Positions 43,732 to 53,676 of a stretch of DNA of 64,000 bases are shown here, piece after piece. Source of the DNA: Variovorax sp. PBL-E5 (GTDB lineage Bacteria; Pseudomonadota; Gammaproteobacteria; Burkholderiales; Burkholderiaceae_C). Each line of letters opens with the position of its first letter. The first letter of the stretch is position 1. The translations under genes and the position numbers were made by a program. Where the stretch lies: assembly GCF_901827185.1 (NCBI RefSeq), contig NZ_LR594671.1, positions 3,658,001 to 3,722,000 of the forward strand. The letters are read 5' to 3'. Below the pieces are notes generated by a model. The model saw nothing but the letters and a program-made list of their open reading frames with translations. It was not told the DNA's origin and did not search any database.

Positions 43732-45128
43732 TGCTTTCCGGAGCCGCCATGCCTTCCATGATCCTGCCCGCCGCCCCTGCGAACGTGTCCGGCCCCGCGG
43801 CCTCGCCTTCGGGTGCGCGTGGACGCGCCGCCGATGATTCGCAAGGCGGCAGCTTCGGCGCCGCGCTGGACCGCGTGCGCACCACGGCCGCATCGACGAA
43901 GACGCGCGAAAACGCGTCCGGGCTTCCCGAAGCCGAAGCCGCCGACGCGCACAAGCCGCAGCGGGCGGCCGGCAGAAAGAGCGAGCTGTCCGCGGCCGAC
44001 GTGATGGCGCTGCTCGCGCCGGCGGTGCTGCCTGTGGTGGCGGCCCCGACGCCGGCGCTGCCCGGTGCGGCGACGCCATCGCCGGGCGCAGCGAACGCGA
44101 AGAGTGCCCCGGCCGATGGCGTGCTGCCGCAGGCCGTGCACGCGGCCTCGCAGCAGATGGCTTCGTCGCAGGACGTGGCCACGGCCACGCCGGCGGCCGA
44201 TGCCGATCCGGCATCGAAGTCCGATCCCGCGCCGAAGCCCGACGCCGCGCAGGATGTGGCCAAGGCCGCGCAACCCGGATCGCCGCTCGACGCCGGCCTG
44301 CGCGCCGGACTCGCCAAGACGATGCCGCCATCCGATCCCGGCAAGACGACAAGCGCCGCAACGCCCTCGTCGCCATCGCCCGCCCTGCCCGCTGCGGCGA
44401 ACACGGCGCAGCCGCCGAACGCGAGCGCTGCATCGTCCATCGCCGCAGCACCCTCGACCGCCAATGCCGCCCCGGCCAACGCCGCGAAGACGAATGCGAG
44501 CGCCCCGATCGAGGCCGCCACCGCCAAGCTCGCCGCCGCGCCCGAGGCCTCGGCCGGCGACGGCGCCGATGCCGCCTCGACAACCAGCCCGCAGCCGCTG
44601 CCGCCGCTGCAGGCCCTGGTGCCGACGGCGATCGAACGGCAGACCGTCACCACGAACACCACGCCGGTGCTGACGGTGGCGCCGCCCGTCGGCAGCAGCG
44701 AATGGGGCACGGCGATCGGACACCAGATGATCCGCATGAGCACGAGCGGCCAGCATGTCGCCGAACTCAACCTCAACCCGGCGGGCCTCGGCCCGCTCAA
44801 GGTCACGCTGACGCTCGGCGACAACCAGGCGCAGGCGATGTTCGTCTCGGCCCACGAAAGCGTGCGCCGTGCCGTCGAGGCCGCGCTGCCGCAGTTGCGC
44901 ACCACGCTCGCCGACCAAGGCATCAGCCTGGGTCAGACCTCGGTCGGCGCCGAGGCGCGCCAGCCCGGCCAGGGCAATGCCTTCGAACAGCAGCAGCCCC
45001 GGCCATCGAACACGCCGGACTATCCGGGCACTGCGCGCCGCGATGCCCTCGCCGCATCCGCCGCAGTGCCGGCTGCGCGGCCGAATGCCGCGCACGCATC
45101 GAAGGCCGGCCTCGACACCTTCGCCTGA
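43731..45128 (+). CDS. fliK: Hook-length control protein FliK
   Basis: 465 residues, exported ruler. The middle (about 60-300) is Ala/Pro/Thr-rich, unlike most of the genes around it. The C-terminal domain has QHVAELNLNPAGLGPLKVTL, HESVRRAVEAALPQLRTTLA and QGISLGQTSV. It signals FlhB to switch export after the hook is complete. A second in-frame start exists at 43749. It lies between fliJ and fliL. Confidence 0.94.
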   Translation: MLSGAAMPSMILPAAPANVSGPAASPSGARGRAADDSQGGSFGAALDRVRTTAASTKTRENASGLPEAEAADAHKPQRAAGRKSELSAADVMALLAPAVLPVVAAPTPALPGAATPSPGAANAKSAPADGVLPQAVHAASQQMASSQDVATATPAADADPASKSDPAPKPDAAQDVAKAAQPGSPLDAGLRAGLAKTMPPSDPGKTTSAATPSSPSPALPAAANTAQPPNASAASSIAAAPSTANAAPANAAKTNASAPIEAATAKLAAAPEASAGDGADAASTTSPQPLPPLQALVPTAIERQTVTTNTTPVLTVAPPVGSSEWGTAIGHQMIRMSTSGQHVAELNLNPAGLGPLKVTLTLGDNQAQAMFVSAHESVRRAVEAALPQLRTTLADQGISLGQTSVGAEARQPGQGNAFEQQQPRPSNTPDYPGTARRDALAASAAVPAARPNAAHASKAGLDTFA

Positions 45129-45248
45129 CCACCCGGCGCGCGGCCGCGCGGCAATGACGGGATCTGAAGCGCTTTTCCCCACTTGATCGCCCGTTCGTCC
45201 GCCGGCCTGTTCGCGAAGAATAGACCCGACCCGTTATTCAGCTCCATC

Positions 45249-45731
45249 ATGGCTACCTCTCCTCCCGTCGCACTCGAAGCTCCTCCTGCCCGCTCGCCGA
45301 AACTGCTCATCCTTGCATTGGTGATCACGATCGGACTCCTCGCCGCCGCCGCGGCCGGCTACCTGGTGGTGCTGCCGAAACTCAAGACCGCGGAGGTGGC
45401 CGCGCCGGTGCCCGAGAAGCCGATCTTCATCGCGCTCGAGCCGCTCACCGTCAATCTCCAGGGCGAAGGCCGCCCGCGCTTCCTGCACATCGGCGTCGCG
45501 CTCAAGGTGCACGGCGAGAAGGCCAAGGCGCAGATCATGGAATTCATGCCCGAGCTGCGCAGCCGGCTCCTGATGCTGCTGGCCAACCGCACACCCGACT
45601 CGCTGGTCTCGCCCGAGGACAAGACCCGGCTGGCCGACGAGATCCGCGCCGAGCTGGACCGTCCGCTGGGCGACGACCTGAAGCCGCAGGGCATCGCCGG
45701 CGTTTCCTTCAACACCTTCGTGGTGCAGTGA
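45249..45731 (+). CDS. fliL: Basal-body protein FliL
   Basis: 160 residues. One membrane helix lies at about 21-42. The periplasmic domain has EPLTVNLQGEGRPRFLHIGV and SRLLMLLANRTPDSLVSPE. FliL steadies stators around the rotor. Start chosen at ATG 45249 because the protein then has the normal length; a TTG at 45183 would add 22 residues. A 120-bp gap separates it from fliK. Confidence 0.92.
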   Translation: MATSPPVALEAPPARSPKLLILALVITIGLLAAAAAGYLVVLPKLKTAEVAAPVPEKPIFIALEPLTVNLQGEGRPRFLHIGVALKVHGEKAKAQIMEFMPELRSRLLMLLANRTPDSLVSPEDKTRLADEIRAELDRPLGDDLKPQGIAGVSFNTFVVQ

Positions 45732-45752
45732 CCGCGTCCGGACAAGCGATCC

Positions 45753-46751
45753 ATGGCCTATGAACAGGTCCTCTCGCAGGACGAGGTCGACGCGCTGCTG
45801 CAGGGCGTCACCGGCAGCACCGACCAACCCGCGGCGCCCCCGCCGGTGCGCGATGGCCTGCCGGCCTACGACCTCGGCGCGCCCGACCGCGTCGTGCGCA
45901 GCCGCATGCACACGCTGGAGGTCATCAACGACCGCTTCGCGCGCGGCCTGCGCAGCGCGCTGCTGAACTTCATGCGCCGCAGCCCCGACATCTCGGTCGG
46001 GCCGGTGCAGATCCAGCAGTACGGCGAGTTCGTGCGCCACCTGCCGGTGCCGGCCAACATCAACATGGTGCACATGAAGCCGCTGCGCGGCACGGCACTC
46101 TTCGTGTTCGATCCGAAGCTCGTGTTCCTCGTCGTCGACAACCTGTTCGGCAGCGACGGCCGCTACCACGTGCGGGTCGAGGGCCGCGACTTCACGCGCA
46201 CCGAGCAGCGCATCATCAAGCGCCTGCTGGACCTCTCGCTGCAATGCTACGGCGACGCCTGGCAGCCGGTGTACCCGCTGAACTTCGACTACGTGCGCGC
46301 CGAGATGCACGGCAAGCTGGCCAACATCGTGGCGCCCAACGAGGTGGTGGTGAACACCACGCTGCAGATCGAGTTCGGACCGATCGGCGGCTTCCTGCAC
46401 GTGTGCATTCCCTACTCGATGATCGAGCCGATCCGCGACCTCCTGTCCAACCCGATCCAGGACGAGGTCGAGGTCGACAAGCGCTGGGTCACGCAGATGT
46501 CGCGCCAGATGCAGAGCGCCGACGTCGAGCTGCGCGCCGACTTCGTGACGCTCTCCTCCACCATCGGCGAGGTGCTCAAGCTCCAGGTCGGCGACGTGCT
46601 GCCCATCGAGCTGCCGACCACGGTCACCGCCAAGGTCGACGGCATCCCGGTGATGGAGTGCGGCTTCGGCATCTCGAACGAGCGCTACGCGCTGCGCGTG
46701 CAGCACATGATCACCCACCAAGACAGCGATTCGAAGAACGACCATGACTGA
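45753..46751 (+). CDS. fliM: Flagellar switch protein FliM
   Basis: 332 residues. The N-terminal CheY-P binding peptide is VLSQDEVDALLQGVTG. The middle domain has VHMKPLRGTALFVFDPKLVF and the C-terminal domain is FliN-like (VLKLQVGDVLPIELPTTV). It forms the C ring and reads phospho-CheY. Overlaps fliN by 8 bp. Confidence 0.97.
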   Translation: MAYEQVLSQDEVDALLQGVTGSTDQPAAPPPVRDGLPAYDLGAPDRVVRSRMHTLEVINDRFARGLRSALLNFMRRSPDISVGPVQIQQYGEFVRHLPVPANINMVHMKPLRGTALFVFDPKLVFLVVDNLFGSDGRYHVRVEGRDFTRTEQRIIKRLLDLSLQCYGDAWQPVYPLNFDYVRAEMHGKLANIVAPNEVVVNTTLQIEFGPIGGFLHVCIPYSMIEPIRDLLSNPIQDEVEVDKRWVTQMSRQMQSADVELRADFVTLSSTIGEVLKLQVGDVLPIELPTTVTAKVDGIPVMECGFGISNERYALRVQHMITHQDSDSKNDHD

Positions 46752-47187
46752 CAACACCTCCTCCGCCGGCGACGCGGACGACTGGGCCAGCGCGCTGGCC
46801 GAGCAGACCGCGGCCGCCGCGCCGGCCGCCGCACCCGCACCGGTGGCAGCACCGGCCACCGCGCAGGTCTTCCAGCAGATCCAGGAAGCGGCACCGCCCG
46901 CACCCGGCACGGTGACCTCGCCCGTCGATCTCACGCGCGTGCTGGACGTGCCCGTGCAGCTCACCGCCGAGATCGGCCGCACCCGCATCACCATCAAGAA
47001 CCTGCTGCAGCTCTCGCAGGGTTCGGTGGTGGAACTCGACGGCCTCGCGGGCCAGCCGCTGGACGTGCTGATCAACGGCTACCTGATCGCGCAGGGCGAG
47101 GTGGTGGTGGTGAACGAGAAGTACGGCATCCGGCTGACCGACATCATCACGCCGTCCGAACGCATGCAGAAACTCGCGCGCTCATGA
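46744..47187 (+). CDS. fliN: Flagellar switch protein FliN
   Basis: 147 residues. An Ala/Pro-rich N-terminus of about 60 residues precedes the SpoA domain ([40 protein letters not shown]). It builds the C ring with FliM and docks FliH. The stop overlaps the fliO ATG. Confidence 0.97.
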   Translation: MTDNTSSAGDADDWASALAEQTAAAAPAAAPAPVAAPATAQVFQQIQEAAPPAPGTVTSPVDLTRVLDVPVQLTAEIGRTRITIKNLLQLSQGSVVELDGLAGQPLDVLINGYLIAQGEVVVVNEKYGIRLTDIITPSERMQKLARS

Positions 47188-47669
47188 TCCCTGCAAGGCA
47201 CCGGCCGCAGGCACCGCGCGCGCTGGCGTGGATCGCGGCGCTGGCCGCCCTCCCCGCGCAGGCCGCGCTGCCGACCGTGCACACGCCGGTCGCGGAGGCC
47301 GCGCCGGCGGTCGGCGCCTCCGGCATGCTGCAGGCCGGCTTCGGCATGCTGGTCGTGATCGGCCTGATCTTCGCGTGCGCCTGGCTCGCGCGCCGCTTCG
47401 GCCTGCAGCGCTTCGGCGGCGGCCAGCTGGTGAAGGTGCTGTCCAGCTCGATGGTCGGCCAGCGCGAACGCGTGGTGGTGGTCGAGGTCGGCGCGACCTG
47501 GCTGGTGCTGGGCGTGACCGCGAGCCAGATCAACACGCTGCACACGCTGCCGGCCCAGGCCTTGCCGAACGCGCCCGCCGCAGGCGACGCGCCCGCGCGC
47601 ACGCCGATCGACCTGTTCGCGCAGAAGCTGCGCGAGTCGCTCGGCGTCAAGCAGCGTCCGGCCGCATGA
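47184..47669 (+). CDS. fliO: Flagellar export assembly protein FliO
   Basis: 161 residues. A signal-like N-terminus precedes one membrane helix at about 50-70 ([22 protein letters not shown] region), then the cytosolic domain with [20 protein letters not shown]. FliO assists FliP assembly. Overlaps fliN by ATGA at the start and fliP by ATGA at the end. Confidence 0.93.
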   Translation: MIPARHRPQAPRALAWIAALAALPAQAALPTVHTPVAEAAPAVGASGMLQAGFGMLVVIGLIFACAWLARRFGLQRFGGGQLVKVLSSSMVGQRERVVVVEVGATWLVLGVTASQINTLHTLPAQALPNAPAAGDAPARTPIDLFAQKLRESLGVKQRPAA

Positions 47670-48487
47670 GCCGACCGGCCGTTCCGAAGGCGAATACCGA
47701 AGCGCTGCTGCGCGAAGGTGCTCCAGTGCCCCGCAACGCCTTCCTGCGCCGCGGCCTGCGCGGTGCGCTCCTGCTGCTCGCGGCCGTGCTGCCGATGGCC
47801 GCCTGGGCGCAGGGCCTGCCCGGCCTGACCAGCACGCCCGGCCCCGGCGGCAGCCAGACCTGGTCGCTCAGCGTGCAGACGCTGGTGCTGCTGACTTCGC
47901 TGTCCTTCCTGCCCGCGCTGCTGCTGAGCATGACCAGCTTCACGCGCATCCTGATCGTGCTGGGCTTGCTGCGCACCGCGATCGGCACGCAATCGTCGCC
48001 GCCCAACCAGATCCTGGTCGGCCTGTCGCTGTTCCTGACCTTCTTCGTGATGTCGCCGGTGTTCGACAAGGTCTACACCGACGCCTACAAGCCGCTCTCG
48101 GAAAACAAGATCAGCGCCGACAAGGCATTGGAGCGCGGCATCGAGCCCTTCAAGACTTTCATGCTGCGCCAGACGCGCGAGAACGATCTCGCGCTGTTCG
48201 CGCGCCTGGCCAAGGTGCCCGACATGCAGGGCCCCGAAGACGTGCCGCTGCGCATCCTGCTGCCCTCCTTCGTCATCAGCGAATTGAAGACCGCGTTCCA
48301 GATCGGCTTCACCATCTTCATTCCCTTCCTCATCATCGACCTCGTGGTGGCCAGCGTGCTGATGTCGATGGGGATGATGATGGTGCCGCCGGCCGGCATC
48401 GCGCTGCCCTTCAAGCTGATGCTCTTCGTGCTGGCCGATGGCTGGCAGCTGCTGATCGGCGCGCTGGCGCAGAGCTTCTACACCTAG
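47666..48487 (+). CDS. fliP: Export gate protein FliP
   Basis: 273 residues with an N-terminal signal peptide ([16 protein letters not shown]). Motifs are [20 protein letters not shown] and [20 protein letters not shown]. It forms the core of the export gate with FliQ and FliR. The ATG overlaps the fliO stop. A non-standard N-terminal extension of about 25 residues lies before the signal. Confidence 0.97.
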   Translation: MSRPAVPKANTEALLREGAPVPRNAFLRRGLRGALLLLAAVLPMAAWAQGLPGLTSTPGPGGSQTWSLSVQTLVLLTSLSFLPALLLSMTSFTRILIVLGLLRTAIGTQSSPPNQILVGLSLFLTFFVMSPVFDKVYTDAYKPLSENKISADKALERGIEPFKTFMLRQTRENDLALFARLAKVPDMQGPEDVPLRILLPSFVISELKTAFQIGFTIFIPFLIIDLVVASVLMSMGMMMVPPAGIALPFKLMLFVLADGWQLLIGALAQSFYT

Positions 48488-48503
48488 CCGCGAGGAGCCA
48501 ACG

Positions 48504-48773
48504 ATGACACCCGAAACCATCATGTCCATGGGCTCGCAGGCGATCCAGGTCTCGCTGCTGCTCGGTGCGCCGCTGCTGCTGGTGGCGCTGGTCGTCGGCC
48601 TGGTGATCAGCATCTTCCAGGCCGCCACGCAGATCAACGAGGCCACGCTGTCCTTCATCCCGAAACTGCTGGCCGTGTTCGTCACCCTCGTGATCGCGGG
48701 CCCCTGGATGCTCGGGCAGATGCTCGACTACATCCGCGCGCTGTTCGCGAGCATCCCGCAGCTCGTGGGCTGA
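48504..48773 (+). CDS. fliQ: Export gate protein FliQ
   Basis: 89 residues, two membrane helices: LLLGAPLLLVALVVGLVISI, then KLLAVFVTLVIAGPWMLGQM, separated by FQAATQINEATLSFIPK. It surrounds FliP in the gate. It starts 16 bp after fliP and its stop overlaps the fliR ATG. Confidence 0.97.
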   Translation: MTPETIMSMGSQAIQVSLLLGAPLLLVALVVGLVISIFQAATQINEATLSFIPKLLAVFVTLVIAGPWMLGQMLDYIRALFASIPQLVG

Positions 48774-49567
48774 TGCCGCCGGTCTTCTCGGTCACCTCGG
48801 CCCAGCTGACGGCGTGGCTGGTTGCCTTCCTCTGGCCCTTCGTCCGCATGCTGGCGCTGGTCAGCACCGCGCCGGTCTTCGGCGAGATCTGGGTGCCGCG
48901 GCAGGTCAAGGTCGCGATCGCGGCACTGCTCGCGCTCGTGCTCGCGCCCACGCTCGGGCCGCTGCCCCCGGTACCGGTGGTCTCGGTCGGCGGCATCTGG
49001 ATCCTGGTGCAGCAGGTGCTCATCGGCGTCGCGATGGGCTTCACCATGCGCATGGTCTTCGCCGCCGTGATGGCGGCGGGCGAGTACATCGGCCTGCAGA
49101 TGGGCCTGTCCTTCGCGTCCTTCTTCGATCCGATGAGCGGCGGCTCCACCATGGTCGTGGCGCAACTGCTCAACATGCTCGCGATGCTGATCTTCATCGC
49201 CGTCGATGGTCATCTGCTGCTGGTGTCTGCGCTGGCTGACAGCTTCCAGACACTGCCCATTGCCGACGCGCCGCTGGCCGCGCAGGGATGGATGTTCCTG
49301 GTGCTCGGTGCGAGCCGGATCTTCTCGACCGGGGTGATGCTGTCGCTGCCGCTGGTGACGGCGCTGCTGACGCTCAACCTTGCGATGGGCATCCTCAATC
49401 GGGCTTCGCCGCAGTTCAGTATCTTTGCGGTGGGGTTTCCGCTGACGCTGCTGGCGGGGGTGGGGATGTTGGGGTTGTTGATGCCGCAGTTGGGGGCGTT
49501 TCTGGAGCCGCGGTTTGCGGATGCGCTGGCTTCGCTGCTCGGGTTGACCCAGGCGTTGCATCGCTGA
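48773..49567 (+). CDS. fliR: Export gate protein FliR
   Basis: 264 residues, about six membrane helices. Motifs are LWPFVRMLALVSTAPVFGE, IGVAMGFTMRMVFAAVMAAG and LALADSFQTLPI-like LADSFQTLPI. It completes the FliPQR gate. The last ~150 bp use TTG, GGG, GTT and TTT codons far more than the rest of the gene, where CTG and GGC dominate. Confidence 0.96.
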   Translation: MPPVFSVTSAQLTAWLVAFLWPFVRMLALVSTAPVFGEIWVPRQVKVAIAALLALVLAPTLGPLPPVPVVSVGGIWILVQQVLIGVAMGFTMRMVFAAVMAAGEYIGLQMGLSFASFFDPMSGGSTMVVAQLLNMLAMLIFIAVDGHLLLVSALADSFQTLPIADAPLAAQGWMFLVLGASRIFSTGVMLSLPLVTALLTLNLAMGILNRASPQFSIFAVGFPLTLLAGVGMLGLLMPQLGAFLEPRFADALASLLGLTQALHR

Positions 49568-49628
49568 GTCCTCGGTAGGATGGCGTCATCCCTCATTCGT
49601 TCAGCCGCGCACGCACAAGGTCCTGCTC

Positions 49629-50264
49629 ATGAACTTCGGCATCCTCGTTTTCAATGAAGTCGAAGAACTCGACTTCGTAGGCCCCTGGGAAATGCTCACG
49701 ATGTGGAGCAAGTTCGCAGACGGCCCGGCCCCCTGCCTCATCGTCAGCCAGTCGCCCGGTCCGGTCCGATGCTCGAAGGGCCTGTCGATCAATCCCCACG
49801 TGTCCTTCGCCGATTGCCCGCCGCTCGACCATCTGCTGGTCCCCGGTGGGCAGGGCACGCGCCGCGAAGTCGACAACCCGGTGCTGGTCGACTTCGTCGC
49901 GCAGCAGGCCAGGCATTGCCAGGCCGTGCTGTCGGTCTGCACCGGCGCCTTCGTTCTGCATGCGGCCGGGCTGCTGTCGGGCAAGAAGGCAACCACGCAC
50001 TGGGGTTCGCTCGAACGCCTGCGCGCGCTCGGCGACGTGACGGTCGTGGAAGAGCGCTACGTGCAGGACGGCAAGGTGTGGTCATCGGCGGGCGTGTCCG
50101 CCGGCATCGATCTGATGCTCGCCTTCATCGCCAGCGTCGGCGGCGATGAAGCCGCGGGCAAGGTGCAGTTCGGCGCGGAGTACTACCCGTCGTCCGTGCG
50201 CTACGGCGGCTTCGAGAAACATGCGCAGGCGCCGGCCTATCTCCGGGGAACGAGAGAAGGCTGA
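49629..50264 (+). CDS. DJ-1/PfpI-family protein (isonitrile hydratase-like)
   Basis: 211 residues of the DJ-1/PfpI fold. The nucleophile Cys104 lies in SVCTGAFVLHAAGLLSGKKA, followed by TTHWGS, as in isonitrile hydratases; an acidic residue near the N-terminus (NEVEELDFVGPWEML) fits as well. The true substrate is uncertain because many members share these motifs. It follows fliR by 61 bp but is not a flagellar gene. A weak ribosome site (AAGGTCC) precedes it. Confidence 0.8.
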   Translation: MNFGILVFNEVEELDFVGPWEMLTMWSKFADGPAPCLIVSQSPGPVRCSKGLSINPHVSFADCPPLDHLLVPGGQGTRREVDNPVLVDFVAQQARHCQAVLSVCTGAFVLHAAGLLSGKKATTHWGSLERLRALGDVTVVEERYVQDGKVWSSAGVSAGIDLMLAFIASVGGDEAAGKVQFGAEYYPSSVRYGGFEKHAQAPAYLRGTREG

Positions 50265-50365
50265 GTGGCGCCGGTGTCGGACTCCGCCTACCTTGCGCCC
50301 CGCTGCTTGCCGCTCGCTCTCGGGCTGCATGGATCTAGTGTGGTTCCTCAACCCAAGGAGCCGCG

Positions 50366-50611
50366 ATGAACCCACCCGACAAGGACAAGGACCTGCAAGG
50401 CGAAGGCAACTACGACGCCACGCGCCGCTACGACAAGGCGCAGCGCGAATTCGTCGAGGCCGGCAAGGTCGAGCCGGCCGCGCGCGCGGCCAAGCCCCGT
50501 GACGCGGCCGAGGCCGAAGACATGAAGCGCGCCGAAGAGGCCGGCAAGTCGCACGTCAAGGGCGAGGACCCGGCGCTCAAGGATCCGCGCCTGGTGCCGA
50601 AGCAGCCCTGA
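50366..50611 (+). CDS. Small charged hydrophilic protein
   Basis: 81 residues, with no membrane helix or signal and no Cys. It is full of Lys, Glu, Asp and Ala (GNYDATRRYDKAQREFVEAG, AEAEDMKRAEEAGKS) and is probably partly unfolded. AAGGAG precedes the ATG at 50366. Similar small proteins are common in Burkholderiales; the function is unknown. It stands alone on the plus strand between the PfpI gene and the convergent monooxygenase gene. Confidence 0.7.
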   Translation: MNPPDKDKDLQGEGNYDATRRYDKAQREFVEAGKVEPAARAAKPRDAAEAEDMKRAEEAGKSHVKGEDPALKDPRLVPKQP

Positions 50612-50661
50612 GCGGCGCTCGGCACGCCGCGCACCTCGCCACGACTCGGCGATCGCGTCGT

Positions 50662-52014
50662 TCAGGCCACCTTGCGCGCGCGCTCGGCGAACTGATTGAC
50701 GGGCCGCGCGAGGCCAAGGTTCTCGCGCAGCGTCTTTCCTTCGTACGCAGTGCGGAACAGGCCGCGCCGCTGCAGCTCGGGGATCACGAGGTCGACGAAT
50801 TCTTCGAGCGACTGCGGCAGCACCGGCGGCATCACGTTGAAGCCGTCGGCCGCTTCGTTCTCGAACCATTCCTGCATCTGGTCGGCGATGGTCTGCGGCG
50901 TGCCGACGACCACCCAGTGGCCGCGCGCGCCCGCGAGGTATTCGTAGAGCTGGCGCACCGTGAGCCGGTCGCGCCGCGCCAGTTCGAGCACCACGTGGGC
51001 GCGGCTGTTGCGGCCGGCAGGCGGCTCGGGGATGTAGGGCGGCGGCGCATCGAGATCCCATGTCGACAGGTCCTCGCCCGGCCAGAAGATCTGCAGCGTG
51101 TTCAGGCCCACCGAGGGATGGATCAGTGCCTGCAGCTCGGCCCATTTGGCCTGCGCCTCTTCCTCGGTGCGGCCGATGACCGGCGAGATGCCCGGCAGCA
51201 CCAGCAACTGATCGGGCCCGCGGCCGTATTTGGCCAGCCGGCCCTTCACGTCGCGGTAGAAGGCCTGTGCTTCGGCCAGGCTGGTCCAGGCGGTGAAGAT
51301 GGCCTCGGCCGAGGCCGCGGCGAGTTCGCGCCCGGGCTCCGACGAGCCGGCCTGCACGATCACCGGATAGCCCTGCGGCGGACGTTCGAGGTTGAGCGGA
51401 CCGCTGACCTTGAAGTACTTGCCCGCATGGTTCAGCGCATGCAGCTTCGCCGGATCGAAGTAGCGGCCCGAGGCCGGGTCGCGCGAGAAGGCATCGTCCT
51501 CGAAGCTGTCCCACAGGCCCTTGACCACGTCGATGAACTCGTGCGCCTGCTCGTAGCGCACAGCCGGATCGGGATGCCGGTCCAGGCCGAAATTGCCGTG
51601 CACGTTGTCGGCGCCGGTGGTCACCACGTTCCATGCGGCGCGGCCCTTGCTCAAGTGGTCGAGCGAGGCGAACTTGCGCGCCAGCAGGAAGGGATCCTCG
51701 TAGGTGGTCGATGCGGTGGCGACGAAGCCGATGTGCTTCGTGACCGCGGACAGCGCCGCCCACAGCGTCACCGGCTCGAAGTAGGACACGCGGCCCTGCC
51801 GGCTGAAAGCCTCGCCGTCGCCATGGAAGCCGACGCCCGGGCTGTCGGCCACGAAGACCTGGTCGAACAGGCCGCGCTCGGCGGTCTTCGCGACCTCGAT
51901 GTAGTGGTCGATGTTGACACCCGAGTCGACCTGCGAACCGGGATGGCGCCAGGCGGCGACGTGATGGCCGGTGGCCATGATGAAGGCGCCGAGGCGCAGT
52001 TGGCGTTGCGTCAT
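50662..52014 (-). CDS. FMN-dependent monooxygenase, NtaA/SnaA/DszA family
   Basis: 450 residues, bacterial-luciferase-like fold. Motifs are RLGAFIMATGHHVAAWRHP, AERGLFDQVFVADSP, WNVVTTGADNVHGNFG and YPVIVQAGSSEPGRELAA. It needs reduced FMN from a separate reductase and cleaves C-S, C-N or similar bonds in small organic compounds. The start overlaps the permease stop (ATGA), so it is the last gene of the transporter operon. A role in organosulfur use is likely from the neighbours; the exact substrate is not evident. Confidence 0.85.
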   Translation of the reverse strand: MTQRQLRLGAFIMATGHHVAAWRHPGSQVDSGVNIDHYIEVAKTAERGLFDQVFVADSPGVGFHGDGEAFSRQGRVSYFEPVTLWAALSAVTKHIGFVATASTTYEDPFLLARKFASLDHLSKGRAAWNVVTTGADNVHGNFGLDRHPDPAVRYEQAHEFIDVVKGLWDSFEDDAFSRDPASGRYFDPAKLHALNHAGKYFKVSGPLNLERPPQGYPVIVQAGSSEPGRELAAASAEAIFTAWTSLAEAQAFYRDVKGRLAKYGRGPDQLLVLPGISPVIGRTEEEAQAKWAELQALIHPSVGLNTLQIFWPGEDLSTWDLDAPPPYIPEPPAGRNSRAHVVLELARRDRLTVRQLYEYLAGARGHWVVVGTPQTIADQMQEWFENEAADGFNVMPPVLPQSLEEFVDLVIPELQRRGLFRTAYEGKTLRENLGLARPVNQFAERARKVA

Positions 52015-52856
52015 GGATGTTTCCAGGCGGTGAAATGGTGTTCGAGCCGCTGCAGCAGCCAGTTGAAGACAAGGCCGAGCGAGGTGATGGCGATGATCCC
52101 GAAGTACATCTGCGGGATCTGGAAGTTGTATTGCGAATAGATGATCAGATAGCCCAGCCCCGCCTTCGCGCCCACCATCTCGGAGGCGACCAGCACCAGG
52201 ATGGCCGAGGCGCTCGCCAGCCGGATGCCGACGAAGACCGCGGGCACCGAGGCCGGCAGGATCACCTTGCGGAACAGCTGCATCGGCGTCGCGCCCATGG
52301 TGCGCGCGGATTTGATCAGCAGCGGGTCCACCTGCTGCACCGCCGAGATGGTGTTGAGCAGCAGCGGCCACGAGCACGCGTAGACGACCAGCGCCACCTT
52401 CGACACCTCGCCGATGCCCAGCACCAGGATGAACACCGGCAGCAGCGCCAGCGGCGCGGTGTTGCGCAGGATCTCGATCAGCGGATCCAATCGATCGGCC
52501 AGCCGCCGGTACCAGCCGATGGCCAGGCCCAGCGGGATCGCATAGGCCACCGCGATCAGGAGGCCCGCCAGCGCGCGGAACAGGCTGGCGCCGGTGTGCT
52601 CCGCGAGTTGGCCATTGAGCGCCAGGCTCCATCCCGCGGCGAGAACTTCGGACAACGGCGGCAGGAAGGTCGGATCGGTCAGATCCAGCCGGGGCAGGAC
52701 CTCCCAGAGGACTGCGAGCAGCACGAGGATGGCCGTGCGGTCCAGCGCGCGGGCGAGCCAGCGCACGGGCCGCAGCGCCGTCGCGCGCCATGGCACGGCA
52801 TCGGGCGGTGCGGAAGTCTGCAGCGTGTGGTGCAGGGTCTGTTGGGCACTAGACAT
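52011..52856 (-). CDS. ABC transporter permease (SsuC/TauC type)
   Basis: 281 residues, about six membrane helices. The EAA-type loop is SARTMGATPMQLFRKVILPA followed by SVPAVFVGIRLA. This is the permease of a nitrate/sulfonate/taurine-class importer. The start overlaps the ATPase gene by 8 bp and the stop overlaps the monooxygenase start. Confidence 0.9.
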   Translation of the reverse strand: MSSAQQTLHHTLQTSAPPDAVPWRATALRPVRWLARALDRTAILVLLAVLWEVLPRLDLTDPTFLPPLSEVLAAGWSLALNGQLAEHTGASLFRALAGLLIAVAYAIPLGLAIGWYRRLADRLDPLIEILRNTAPLALLPVFILVLGIGEVSKVALVVYACSWPLLLNTISAVQQVDPLLIKSARTMGATPMQLFRKVILPASVPAVFVGIRLASASAILVLVASEMVGAKAGLGYLIIYSQYNFQIPQMYFGIIAITSLGLVFNWLLQRLEHHFTAWKHP

Positions 52857-53676
52857 GGGCGATCGCCTCTTGGTTGGATGGAATGGAAGAGAGGGACGGC
52901 GCGTCCTGCAGCAGGGTCCAGATCTGGTGCCGCACGCTGCCGAAGAGCGGCAGCGAACGCACGTCCTCCGCCGCCTGCTTGAGCGCCGCGGGAACCTCGA
53001 ACACCTGCCGGATGCGGCCGGGCCGCGCGCTCATCACCGCCACGCGCTGGCCGAGCACGATGGCCTCGTCGATGCCGTGCGTGATGAAGACGATGGTCTT
53101 GCCGGTGGCGCGCCAGATGCGCAACAGCTCGACCTGCAGGTTCTCGCGTGTCTGCGCATCGAGCGCGGCAAAGGGCTCGTCCATCAGCAGCACCTCGGGC
53201 TCGCAGGCCAGGCTGCGCGCGATCGCGACGCGCTGCTTCATGCCGCCCGACAGTTCGTGCGGATGGCGGTTGCCGAAGGCCGAGAGCCCGACGAGGTCGA
53301 GGTAGTGCCGCGCCCGCTCGCGCCGCACGGCGGGCGCAACGCCCGCCACTTCGAGCCCGAATTCGATGTTCTGCAGCGCCGTGCGCCAGGGGAACAGCGC
53401 GTACTGCTGGAACACGATCGCGCGATCGCGGCCCGGCCCGCTGATCGGTTTGCCGTCGAGCAGGATGCGCCCGGAGGTCGGCGAAGTCAGCCCGCCCAGC
53501 AGATCGAGCAAGGTCGACTTGCCGCAGCCGCTCGGGCCCACCAGCGTGAGGAACTCGCCGGCCTCGACCTCGAGCGAGATGTCCTCGAGCGCCGTGAAGC
53601 GTTGCGCCGGGCCGCCGTCGTCCGGGCGGACCACGAACTCCTTGCGCACTTTTTCGAAGGTGATGCGCGAGGTCAT
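52849..53676 (-). CDS. ABC transporter ATP-binding protein (SsuB/TauB type)
   Basis: 275 residues. Walker A is GPSGCGKSTLLDLLGGL, the Q-loop follows, the signature is ELSGGMKQRVAIARSLA and Walker B is EVLLMDEPFAALD with FITHGIDEA. It powers the importer. The start overlaps the stop of the binding-protein gene (ATGA). A C-terminal tail of about 45 residues extends past the domain. Confidence 0.93.
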   Translation of the reverse strand: MTSRITFEKVRKEFVVRPDDGGPAQRFTALEDISLEVEAGEFLTLVGPSGCGKSTLLDLLGGLTSPTSGRILLDGKPISGPGRDRAIVFQQYALFPWRTALQNIEFGLEVAGVAPAVRRERARHYLDLVGLSAFGNRHPHELSGGMKQRVAIARSLACEPEVLLMDEPFAALDAQTRENLQVELLRIWRATGKTIVFITHGIDEAIVLGQRVAVMSARPGRIRQVFEVPAALKQAAEDVRSLPLFGSVRHQIWTLLQDAPSLSSIPSNQEAIAHV

